Shown here: in pieces, positions 34,837 through 46,281 of the stretch | Numbering within the stretch: the stretch's first letter is position 1 | Layout: every line of letters begins with the position of its first letter | Source of the DNA: Medicago truncatula | Taxonomy: Eukaryota; Streptophyta; Magnoliopsida; Fabales; Fabaceae | Length of the DNA stretch: 64,000 bases | Assembly (NCBI RefSeq): GCF_003473485.1 | Contig: NC_053046.1 | Coordinates: 31,015,332-31,079,331 of the forward strand | Direction of reading: 5' to 3' | Translations under genes and position numbers: made by a program | Notes under the pieces: model-generated | Told to the model about the DNA's origin: nothing | Database searches by the model: none | Seen by the model: only the letters and a program-made list of their open reading frames with translations

Positions 34837-37033
34837 GATAATGGCTGAATGCACAATAACTGCACGTTTTCTTGTAAGCAAAAAGAGGAATAGATAGGTG
34901 TTAAAAAGAGTCTAAAGCCAAACCTAGGTTAGCTAACATCACGTTGGATGTTAGGATTGGGATGGAACGAAGAGGAGAATTGTGCATTTGGGGAGGGAAC
35001 AAAATAGTTTACAGTAATTCAAATTGTCCTCAACTAATTTTGTCAGGAATGAAATAGTATACATGCATTCGCATTGTCCTCGACCAATTTTGTCACGAAC
35101 GAAATAGTATACAATAATTCAAGTTGTCCTCAATCAGATTATTTTTTTGAGTTGTGTTTTGTATGTGCAATTAAATATGCTTTCATCCGTTCGAAAATAT
35201 TTATAGAAAATAGAATAGATTTTGGATAGTAAGAAAAAATTAGAAGAGAGTTGTTGTGCTGTGGTAAAAAAACACCTTCATGAAAGCAAATTTATGGTGA
35301 ATCTCCGGTGCAACCAAATATCCACTTATGCGCTTTTCAAAATTAACATAACTGAATGTCTGGATCCGTGCACTCGAGGCCAGTTCACGTTGGAGTTTCA
35401 CAAACAATGCTCAAAACAAAGGAGAATATTAGTAATTTCTTTTTTTTTTTGAGAAAAAATAGTAGTAATTTCTTATCTCTCATTTTGCTTGATATCGACA
35501 CTCATATATTTTTTTTTGGTAAGACGACACTCATATATATGATTCAATATGTCAATTCCCGTTGCAGACAAATATTAACAATAAATAGCATTATTATAAT
35601 ATTAATGTCAATTAAACAAGGGAATCGGTCACCTTTGGTTGTTACGTTTTATACCTTAACGGAAAAGGACATTAAAGTTGTTGTCCACAAAGATACGGAC
35701 TCGAATACATACATTTTTTACAAAAACAGGTATGAAGAGGGATGCTATAGTACCCTTTCTATTGGATACCTATTACCATCCCTACAATTTAAGGTAATTG
35801 AACGTACAACTTAATCCAATCGGTTAACGTTTCAATTGAAGAAATAATTGCCCTTGATTGACATTATTCCTACAATCTCCCACTAATGACAAGCAGGGAA
35901 AATGAGCTAGAATTCCAACAAAGTATGGTTTAAGAGAGAGACAAATTTTAGGCAAGGAAGTATTTTATCATACTTAATGTCACAAGAATTGAATAACATG
36001 TAGTGAAGTGAGGCAACACCTTATGTCTATAAAGTGAATTACTCTTATTTCTAGATTTTAGATGAGACCTCCACAACATGCACTTTTATCTTTAAAATTG
36101 TAATGAGTTCCTCGATAATTATATCCATCATAATTCATCACCTTGGGTTGCTCATGAGTGCTCTAGAAAGATTGCTCAAGTCTTTCATATAAGGTGGTAT
36201 AAGCCTTTACGCTCACGTAGATAGATACATCAAGTTCATATCTATAGCACCATGCATCTATTAAGAGCTAAAAGTTCATGCTCACATTAAGCATTATCAC
36301 ACGCCATAGAGATGAGAAATGTAGTGCATATAGGATTATTCATATGGTTGAGTTTGACCACAAATCGGATATCCACCATATTTTCCTCCACTCAAGGCTT
36401 TAAGCTCATCCCCCTTAACGTATCCAGGTCAACTTTCCGTGTTAATCCTTTCACAAAAGGATCTTAATTACTATTATTATTTTATTTATTTTCTCTTTTC
36501 TCACTTCTCATTTATTGATATAACACAATTTTTCAGTTCCTTTTGCAAATGGATTTGTGTCGTCTCTTATAGGCACTATTATTAGTCACATAGCTTAATT
36601 CGTGATCATAATAAATTTAGAAGGCCCAAATTTTCTCCATAAAAGTATCTTAGTCACACCGAATCCTTCAACAATTATACTTCTTGATCTGCAAATTCAA
36701 GAGCATAAAATTTTGATTCCATTAGTAAATTTGACTATATGTATTTTACTTAATTTATTTCCAAGAGATATCATATCATCATGAAATAAAAAAAAATGCT
36801 TCCTAATAGATCTTACCTCATCTTTATTGAAGAACCAATTTACAATATAAAATCCTTATAAGATAGACAATCATCAAAATGTAATATCCAAAACACACTT
36901 TAGATTCTTTCAAAAAAAAACACTCTTTAGATATTTTAAAACTATAATTGACCATTCAAATAATAACCGTTAAAATTATGAGATTATATACCCAGTCCAT
37001 TCATTATACCGCATGTAATGTCACATCAAATAT
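34837..37033. other. Intergenic, probably old repeat DNA
   Basis: No credible gene. Several short ORFs (for example 35222-35452) show no family resemblance. The part from about 35860 to 36780 has even base composition and phrases such as CCTACAATCTCCCACTAATG that suggest a decayed retrotransposon, but I cannot identify a domain. Confidence 0.35.
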
Positions 37034-37225
37034 AACTCATAAAATATTGTCCCTCAATTGTTAGATAAGGTTAAATTATTATCTTTGGGGTGACTGAAAG
37101 CTAAAAAGGTTGTGTTTGTTTATGGTACGCAGAGATGGTGGTCAGATCCTTTTGCTTGTTTGGGTTTGACTAACTAGTGTAATATCTCTTTGTTGTGTTC
37201 TTAAACTCTTGTAATTTTTAGTGGT

Positions 37226-37416
37226 AGATAGAAAGTTTGTATTGTATTTCTTATCTTTAAAATGTTGAGTAAGACATACAATATATACAACAGAATATGA
37301 TAAGCTATAAGGAAACATAATTGCTAATTATGTATAAGATGTGCTGACTTGATATGCAGATAATTGTTATTTATAACTTGATGTGTTGACTTGATTAAGG
37401 GATTGTGTCTCTAACA
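37226..37416 (-). repeat. 3' LTR of the copia element
   Basis: 191 bp. Relative to the other LTR it has a longer segment after GAATATGATA and lacks a 13-bp segment before AAGGGATTGTG. Confidence 0.9.
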
Positions 37417-37423
37417 CCCCCCT

Positions 37424-40400
37424 TCAAACTGGTGGTGAGTGAATCACACCAAGTTTGTCTCTTAGTTGACTGAAACGTGTGTGACTTAATGGCTTGGTGA
37501 GACAATCTGCAATTTGATCCGTTGTAGGAACATAAGCCACAACAACCTTATTTTGTAGTACTTGGTCTCTGATGTAATGAACATCAATTTCAATATGCTT
37601 AGAACGAGCATGCAATACTGGATTAGAAGCTAGTGCCTTGGCACTCAAGTTATCACACCATAGTATGGGCTTCCTTGGCAATGGGAGTTTCAGTTCAAAA
37701 AGTAGTGAACGAATCCATGCTATCTCAGCAGCTAGGTCAGCTAGTGCTCTGTACTCTGACTCTGTGCTTGATCTTAATACTACTTTTTGTTTTCTTGAGG
37801 ACCAAGAGATGAGTGTTTCACCAAGGAACACACATTGACCAGCCATGGATTTTCTGTCATCAATACTAGTGGCCTAGTCTGCATCAGAAAAACCTGTTAT
37901 ATCCAAGTCAGTGGATGGCTTGATGTGCAGGCAATTATTGATGGTGCCTTGGAGATATCTCAAGATTCTTTTTATACCTTGCCAATGGTCAGTGGTAGGT
38001 GAACTCATGTATTGACTGAGTTTATTAACAGAAAAGGCTATGTCAGGTCTTGTGTGAGTTAAATATTGCAGCCCTCCTATGGCTTGTCTGAACACAGTTG
38101 GATCTTTCAATTTCAATTCCTGTTATCATCGGTGTTGGACATGGTGAGGCATTTTCCATCTTGAATTTCTTCAGCAAGTCACCGATGTATTTGGATTGTT
38201 TAAGGTACATTCCACTTGCATCTCTTTGTACTTTTATGCCCAGAAAGTAGTGTAAACGACCCAAATCTTTGAGAGAGAAGACATCATTAAGTTGTTTGAT
38301 GAAAGCTTGAAGGAAATTGTTGTTGCTGCCTGTGACTATTATGTCATCCACATATATAAGGAGAAATGTGATATGATCTTTACCTTTTAAAAGAAAAAGA
38401 GAAGGGTCACTTTTTGTGTTTTGAAAGCCCCAATTTAACAATGCAGTTTTGAGACTATCAAACCAAGCTCTCGGTGCCTGCTTCAGCCCATAAATTGCTT
38501 TAGATAGTTTGCATATGTGATTAGGCTTGGTAGGATCAACAAATCCTTCTAGCTGATGCATGAATACGGTTTCTTTGAGGTATCCATTTAGGAACGCATT
38601 GTTGATGTCTAGTTGCCTAACTTCCCAATTGAGGTGTACTGCAATTGAGAGGATGACTCTGGCTGTGCTAGCTTTGACTACAGGACTAAATGTTTCTTCA
38701 TAGTCGATTCCAGCTGTTTGTTGAAACCCCTTTGCAACTAGTCTGGCTTTCCTCCTTTCTATGGAACCATCTGACTTGTATTTGGTCTTGAAGACCCATT
38801 TTGAGTCAACTATGTTTTCTTGATCTTGGTAAGGGACTAGTATCCACGTCTTGTTGGACATGAGAGCTTGAAACTCCTTTTGCATTGCTTCTTTCCATAA
38901 GGTTCTTGTGAGAGCTTCCTTCACATTTGCAGGTTCCACTGTGTCTTTGTAAGTCTCAGTGATTCCAATGTAAGGTAGCTTCGGCTTGTGAATGCCTGAC
39001 TTACTCCTTGTGTGTATTGCATTACTTGTATTTGTGTCCAAGCTTGATTCACCCACATTTTGCTGCTGAACTATGTCTGGTGTCTCTTCATGAGTGGTGT
39101 CACCTTCTGATGAACCATTGTCAGTTTGTTCTGTGTCACTAGTAACACCTTGAGAGTCTTCTTCGTTTGTCTCATCTTGATTTTCTTCTTCAATGATTGG
39201 TATGCTAGCATCATTGATAGAATTACCTGCACTGCACAAAGGAAAAGAAGTAGATGGATTGTTAATTGTTGTTTTCAAAGGACTTCTTGTATTGAGAAAC
39301 CCCTCATGGAATGGAAAAAGGTCTTCATTAAAGATGACATGTCTTGATATGAAAGTTCTTCCATGAGAGTTGAGACATTTGTAACCTTTGTGGGAGTTGC
39401 TATATCCCAAGAACACACACCTGGTTGTGTGGAATTGTAGCTTGTGTTGGTTATACGGTTTGAGGCAAGGGTAACACGCACAACCAAATGGTTTTAGCAA
39501 CTTATAGTCAGGTTCTTTATGAAATATGAGTGAATAGGGACTCTCATTTTGAGTAACTTGGGATGGCAGTCTGTTAATGAGGTATACTGCAGTAGAGAAG
39601 GCTTCCCACCAATAATGTAAGGGCATTTGAGCTTGTGCAAGTAAGGTTAAGCCAAATTCAGCTATATGTCTGTGTTTCCTCTCGGCTCTTCCATTTTGTT
39701 GAGAGGTATATGGGCATGACATTCTAAATTGTATACCAGCATCTATTGCAAGTTTCTGCACAGGTTTGTATTCACCACCACCATCACATTGAATTACTTT
39801 GATTCTTTTATTGAACTGGTTTTTAGTTAGGTTTTTAAATTGAGTAAAAACCTGCATAGTTTCAGACTTTTGTTTCAAGGGATAAATCCAGGTAAACCTA
39901 CTGAAATCATCAATAAAGTGCACATAGTATTTAAAACCAGAGGAAGACATTATTGGTGCAGGACCCCATACATCAGTGTGGACCAACTCAAGTGGTTCCT
40001 GGGCATGAGAAGAAGAAGACTTAAAAGGTAAAAGGTGCATTTTGCCATATTGGCATGCCTCGCAAAAACTAAAATTATCACTAGGTGGTACTTTGACATT
40101 ACAACTTTTCAAGACTTTGTCTAAGACCTTATTATTAGGATGACCAAGTCTCCTATGCCAGCTTTCCTTGACAGATACAAAAGCATATGGGTTTCCTTTG
40201 GTGCCTGAGAGCTGGTATAATCCATTTTTAAGTAGCCCTTTTAGTATTACCTTCCCTGTCAATTTTTCCTTCACAAAGCAACAATTTTTATCAAACTCAA
40301 CAAATATGTTGTTGTCAGCAGCCAATTTTGAAACACTTAATAGATTTTTGGTAATGTTAGGTACATATAAGACATCATCTAAATTGAGTGACTTAAGTTT

Positions 40401-41468
40401 TGAAGAACCTGTGGCCACAATCTCTAATTTATCACCATTACCAACAACCAGAGAATTGTTACCATGGTGCTCAGTCAAGTCTTGGAACTTGTCAGTTTGA
40501 TGTGTTACATGATTGCTTGCACCGCTATCAAAGTACCAGTCATAGTCTTCGACTGAGTTCTGAGAGGCTATGAAGGCATTGTGAGATCCTTGCTTGTCAC
40601 TGTCTACTGAATAATTGGATCTTGAGTAGTTTTTGTCAAACCTGTGAAAGCAATTTATTGCAGTGTGATTAGTCTTGCCACAGACTTGGCATGGTGCTTT
40701 GGATGACCTGCCTCTTCCTCTGCCTCCTCTCCAACCTCTGAAGTTGGAACCTCTCCAATTGTTGTTGGAATTGAACCTGTTGTCTCGGTGATCAAATTTG
40801 TTTGCAACATTTGCTGTTGCATTCAAATTCAGATTGGTGAGGTTATTCAGTTGCTCAATTCTACTTTCAAAAGTTAGTAATTGAGCTTGTAAATCCACCC
40901 AGCTGAGTGTGGTATGATCGGACAATTTTACAACTATAGGATTATATTCAGAATCCAAACCATTAAGAGTTTGAATGATCAGATCAGAATTTGAAATCGG
41001 ATTGCCGGCAAGTTTGAGTTTGTCAGCAAGGTTCTTCATTTTGATTAGATAGTCTTCCATTTTCATTTCCCCTTTTCTGATGCTGTGAAATTCAGACTTG
41101 AGATAAATGATTTGAGACCTCGTGTGTGCTCCAGCCAGACTTTGAGCCTCATCCCAAAGCTGTTTGGAGGTCTCACAATGCAGCAGCTGAGTTGCCATTT
41201 CAGTAGCCATCGAGTTGAGCATCCACCCAAGGAGGCGTTGATCATTGGCTTGCCATTCTTCAAAGGCAGGGTTGTTGCTCTTGCTTGAGTCCGAAGAGGT
41301 AATGAATTCTTCAGGACACTTTTTCGTTCCCAACATATATCCATCGAGCTTGCATCCTCTGACCACTGGTAGAACTAGAGATTTCCATAGGGGATAATTG
41401 TTTCTGTCCAGCTTGACAGATACAGATGATGGTAGGTCATTTTTGTTGTTGTTGGCAGCGGAAGCCAT
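37424..41468 (-). pseudogene. copia Gag-Pol polyprotein with one frameshift and one stop
   Basis: Starts at Met 41468 (MASAANNNK). Order: gag, zinc knuckle CQVCGKTNHTAINC, protease DSGASNHVT, integrase (HRRLGHPNN, then IDDFSRFTWIYPLKQK), reverse transcriptase (KARLVAKGFQQ, QLDINNAFLNG, catalytic LIYVDDIIVTG) and RNase H (STESEYRALA, HIEIDVHYIRD). This is the normal copia order with integrase before reverse transcriptase. Two lesions: a frameshift between about 38115 and 38130, and a TAG at 37874-37876 where related elements have Trp (SDADW). The copy is therefore not autonomous now. Confidence 0.92.
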
Positions 41469-41516
41469 GTTTTTCTGATGGATCAAGAGCTTTTCAGCTT
41501 AAGAGCTCTGATGCCA

Positions 41517-41709
41517 AGATAGAAAGTTTGTATTGTATTTCTTATCTTTAAAATGTTGAGTAAGACATACAATATATACAACAGAATATGATATAAATAA
41601 TTGCTAATTATGTATAAGATGTGCTGACTTGATATGCAGATAATTGTTATTTATAACTTGATGTGTTGACTTGATATGATCCAATAATTAAGGGATTGTG
41701 TCTCTAACA
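41517..41709 (-). repeat. 5' LTR of the copia element
   Basis: 193 bp, followed on the minus strand by the primer-binding site at about 41505-41516. Confidence 0.9.
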
Positions 41710-41809
41710 GTGGTGTCTTTGACATACCTTATGCTTGGATATTACTGTTTGGTGTGTTATATAATTTCATTTTGATTTCTTAAAAAAAAAAAAAAAAACT
41801 CATAAAATA

Positions 41810-43039
41810 CATAACATAATTAATTATCTCACACTAAAATTGAGTGACTATCTTTTAAAGTTTCGCTTACTATCTAAGGCAAATTCACCCATTTCAAACC
41901 AAATTTATAATGAATTGTAGTTCACCACAATTTTCTCATTGATTATGGAATTCTCTTTAGAATATATTCATATATTTTATTAACATATTATTCTTCGACT
42001 AAAAGAGAATATAATAAAATCTATGCCAAAGTTTTTTTTTCTCTAAAACTTTTATTTCCTCTTAACTCGATAGTATTAACATTTTGAACATGTTGAAAAA
42101 TAATACGTATAGAAATAAAAGTAACAATATTTACATAATAAAAATATATTCTCATAACCTCCACATCTTAAGTAACTTAGGAATTGAGAATACTTTTTGT
42201 ACACTTATAATTTATTTTATAGGTCTTTCCACACATGAATGCTTGCTTAATCTTGTTATGTGTATTCTTTTTGTAAAATTATTCAATTTTCTTGCTAGTA
42301 GTATGGTTTGTCTTGTCTTGATGATGGTTGGGTGCCTTTCACATGCTTAAAATAATTTTGTAAAATAATTCTTTATTTGAGCGATCCTGATCCTTCAGGG
42401 ATCCTTAAAATTACAAATTAATTCTTCAATACTTTTATTTTTCTTTTCTAAAAGATAAAATAGATCTTATTTTCAATCATAAATCTATCAACACCAAATA
42501 AGATCATGATTTTCGTCATCCTTTGAGGAAGTTTGATATTAAATATTTCGTATTTCAAGAACTATATATATCTCAAACCATCATAAACAATGATAAAAAT
42601 TTGATTGTTTGCAATCGTTCAGGGACAACTCTTTTGATCTTCATCATATATATTTAGTTCTTCAGGAACTGTATTATAAAAGATTTCCATTGTTTAAGCA
42701 ATCCTTCAAGGACGCTTCAATGTTAAATCCTTTGAAATTTAACAAGAATAATAAAGAAACAAATGATAATTATACAAGTCAAAGAACTTTTGATGATTAT
42801 ACAAAGATAAATGTACAAAATAAAATCTAATTGAGAAGAGAAAATTAGAATAGTAAAAAATTCTAATAGTTGATTCAATACTGAATTATATTTTAGACAT
42901 ACATAATCATACTTTAGACATACCCGGTTGATGAAGAGTATTCTATTTTTACTCCTTTTTTTCTTCTTCTTCTTCTTCTTTTGGTTTAGATTGAAAGAAA
43001 TTATAAATCTCAGATTGATAGAGCTTCGTGCTGATAACG
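41810..43039. other. AT-rich; upper part probably leader of a decayed copia element
   Basis: No ORF of note. 43023-43039 read on the minus strand is CGTTATCAGCACGAAG, a primer-binding region seen after the LTR of some copia elements. The sequence below it would be the element's leader. I find no second LTR. Confidence 0.4.
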
Positions 43040-43279
43040 TGTTATGAAATTAATCCAATGCATTGCAAAATATTGTAAAGTATATAAGAATAGAGAGAAA
43101 GGATAAAGGGAGAACAAAAGAGTATATTGTATTACTTCACAAGTGTGTCATTACATTTTAATGTAGGTCCTATTTATATGACACATATAAGTACATGAAT
43201 GATCACATTACAACCCACTTAGTAGTGGACTTACTAGTGGGAGTTACAAGCATGTGGAAGGGTTATAGATGGACATTCA

Positions 43280-43319
<40 letters not shown>

Positions 43320-43324
43320 CAACA
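43040..43324 (-). repeat. LTR of a truncated copia-like element
   Basis: On the minus strand it begins TGTTGTGAATATATAT and ends ATTTCATAACA, directly before CGTTATCAGCACG. It includes a TATAAATAGG promoter-like motif and a (TA)n tract. A single LTR with adjacent primer-binding site and no pol means the element is truncated. Confidence 0.65.
43283..43316. repeat. (AT)17 microsatellite
   Basis: 34-bp uninterrupted AT repeat inside the LTR at 43040-43324. Confidence 0.9.
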
Positions 43325-43639
43325 GTTATTTAATTGCTGGAGTATGAGATTCATAGTACAACCAGGAGTTTTCAATTAATTTTATTTAATACCTTTTAAG
43401 TCTTTTAACTATTTGCAAAGACTTAAAAAGTCATTTTCTAAGTCGACTCAAATCCGACTTAACAACTAAAAACTATTAAGACAAACCAGGAACCGACTTA
43501 TCAAGACTTTTTTACCCGACTTAAAAAGGGTATTTTGCAGTAGTTTCACCAAAAAAATTGCGCTAAGCCGATTTCTCAACATTTGGTTCTTCGTGTTCTT
43601 TCAAAATTAAACCCTACAAAATGTTGATAAAGTAAATTT

Positions 43640-44113
43640 GACACTTATCAATGAGCAAATCCTGTAATAATGAGTGGAAAGCGTATATCACCAAGGCACG
43701 GGGACTAAAGGTTGTCAGGAAGCAAAATAAAGATCCTACTACGAGTTCTAATGCTAAAGGAATCGATCACATAGAGAAAAAATGGAAGGGTTGTAACAAG
43801 GAAGAACCTATTTGTCTATGGAGGCTACTCACGTGACCTCGTCTTTACTCCAAGTGAGCATTGTTGGGGAATCCCATCTCCAACATCTTCCAGTTTTGAA
43901 GAAAACAAAATTGGAAAGCGCTTTAAGACGGGGTTGCGGCAATCAAGAAAAAGGAGAAATCTAAAAAAATATAAGAAGGACAAGGGTGTTGTGAAGAAGG
44001 ACCATGTTGGTGCTACAACTAATATTCTTGAAGGATCACACAACAAATACAAGACATACCGAGCAAGATACAAGAAATTACAACAGACATTGCGACTAGT
44101 AGGAAAATAAAAG
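43640..44113 (+). other. Unassigned Lys-rich coding-like remnant
   Basis: Two plus-strand frames read well in succession: 43651-43836 (NNEWKAYITKARGLKVVRKQ, then GIDHIEKKWKG) and about 43820-44110 (EHCWGIPSPTSSSFEENKIG, then a Lys/Arg-rich stretch ending RLVGK and a stop). A frame change would be needed to join them. I recognise no family. It could be a decayed gene or a transposon ORF. Confidence 0.3.
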
Positions 44114-44214
44114 CTAAAACTCAATGCCACTCAAAAACCCAACATAAGCTATATGATCTCAAAGAACCAAAACACAAATCAAAAAACCACCATATTACTA
44201 GACAGATGTGTATA

Positions 44215-46244
44215 CTAATGTTGCGCACCGACGTAACGTCTTTCTCTCTGTTGAAATGAACTTAAGGCCTCAACAAAATCATTTTTCTCAAAATCAGGCC
44301 AAAGTTTTCGATTAAAGAAAAGTTCTGTATATGCCAATTGCCATAACAAGAAGTTGCTAACTCGTAGTTCTCCACCGGTCCGGATTAGTAGATCAGGGTA
44401 AGGAAACTCGATACATTTAGTCTCCAAATCATTTTTAATAATGTTTTCATCAATGTCTTCCAAATGAATAATTCTATCTTGCACTTTCTTAGTTACACTC
44501 TTACATGCTTGGACTACATCATATCTTCCACCATAGTTAATTGCCACAATAAGATGGAGTCTTGAATTATCCTTTGTCTTCTCCTCAATAATAGCTATCA
44601 TTTTCTGTAGAGACTTGGGGAGCTTTGATGAATCGCCAATCACAGATATTTTAATTCTTTCTCTATTGTAAGAAAGGAAATAATGATTAATTACAACAAA
44701 GTGACAAAAAAAAAAGTTGATCTAGTTAGTTAAGATCAATTGATAAAAGGAAGAAATAATTAAATACAGCTAAAAAAGAAGAAAAGACAAAACAAATATA
44801 TTATATATATAAAAAAAATTACTTACACATGAATAGATGGCAACAAGCTGCTCCGCAAAGCCTTAATATATAGGCAAATTATATGGTACATTCAAAAATT
44901 TAAGTGTATTGGTACACCAAATCCTTAAAATTAAGAGTTAAATGTGTTATTTTTTGAAGAAAAAAATTATTTTCTATCACCTAAAATTATAATAACTAAA
45001 TCTTATTTGCCAAAAACGTTGACGAAATAAATTTTAATTTTTCTGAAATTTTATTACTCTTAAAAGAAAATTTTGATTTTTTTAACAATTAAATGTAAAA
45101 AAAAACAAAACATTAGTATGATTTTTATAAATAATGAAATGATGTTTTTTCTTATGAAATGATATTTTCTAAAATATAAATATCAATAAATAGCTCTTTA
45201 TTTCATAAAAATGATAGTTAATTTATAAATTTTTGAAGCAAAAGTACCGGTACACTTTAATTTGTGAGTGTACCGTATAAGTTCCTAATATATATTTGGT
45301 TTTCTTTTTTGAGCTAAAAAAGAAGAAATCAAAAGACAAAAATTATATATATATTACTTAATGGTCGTTTTTTAAATCTTAGATATGTATAAGTGGGTCA
45401 AAAAAATTACTACTCTTGTTTCATTTTAGGTTTCTTATTTATCAACGAGTAGTCGTAAGTTTGTCAAAAAAGAAAAAAAACAAAAGTAACACTAAGAGAG
45501 TTTTTTTTCTATAAATAAATAAAGAGTTAATGGTGCTTTATGACCTATTAAGGGGGTATTCTAGAAAAATAAAATTACAGGGGGTAAATAAAAAAAAAAA
45601 TTTTACAGGGAGAAAATAAAAAATGACCTATATTACAGGGACTAAAGTACCATTAACCCATAAATAAATACAGAGCAGCAGTACGAGTTTTGTACCTCAT
45701 GATTGCTTCAACTTCACAATTCATTGTTCTTTCAAAGAGGCTTAACAAGAATTGAACCTCCAACTGCACCAACAATCAAAACTCAGAAGAAAAAAGTCAT
45801 TGGCCATTAAAAAAAATAAAATGTATTTGTGTTTTTAAATTTATACTGATATTATTTGAATCAATTTTTACTTTAAAAGAAAGGTTAGCAACACACATTC
45901 CAACATACTTTATTTAATTGGTTAAAATTCATACATTAGTTCCACCAAATCATGCAGTAGATCTATATATGGAAAATGTTATTTGAAAAAATGCATGTTA
46001 TTTGAATAAGAAATGTACTCAATATATGTTGGACAACTTATATATTAGATAATTAAAATAAACAAAAAATTATTGAAACCCATATTATCTTGTATATCTT
46101 TGGTTGTTTCATAAGTTTTTTAAGAATAATTGTTCGAATAACATTTTTCACATAAAAATTGGTATGAATTTTAAGAGCTGAGGAGATGCACTTCTAAGGT
46201 AGATCTGCCTCTGATTGTTTGTAAATGAGACAAATGGAAATAAA

Positions 46245-46281
<37 letters not shown>

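Larger units (their letters stand above)
37221..41714 (-). mobile_element. Ty1-copia LTR retrotransposon, nearly full length
   Basis: Element 37226-41709 between GTGGT duplications (37221-37225, 41710-41714), transcribed on the minus strand. The LTRs are 193 bp (5', 41517-41709) and 191 bp (3', 37226-37416) and differ by small indels. Read on the minus strand they begin TGTTAGAGACACAATCCC and end TTTCTATCT, the non-canonical TG...CT form. TGGCATCAGAGC follows the 5' LTR, close to the initiator-Met primer site. GAAGGGGGG precedes the 3' LTR as polypurine tract. Confidence 0.93.
37034..41809 (+). mobile_element. LINE 3' tail with 13-bp target-site duplication, split by a copia element
   Basis: AACTCATAAAATA occurs at 37034-37046 and at 41797-41809, right after an A run ending near 41798. 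The insert itself is only 37047-37225 plus 41715-41796, about 260 bp, and resembles the 3' untranslated end of an L1-type LINE ending TTTGATTTCTT plus poly-A. The copia element inserted into it later. Confidence 0.8.

Noticed and set aside
35222-35814. Short plus-strand ORFs of 76 and 152 residues
   Set aside because: No family resemblance, overlapping frames and AT-rich codons; likely chance.
43420-43560. Possible transposon end (GGGTATTTTGCAGTAG)
   Set aside because: Only one end is visible, with no partner inverted repeat found nearby.
46249-46279. Long A run near the CPT3 exon 1 donor taken as a possible retrocopy tail
   Set aside because: It lies in a normal intron of a gene that retains both introns, so it is a simple A tract.
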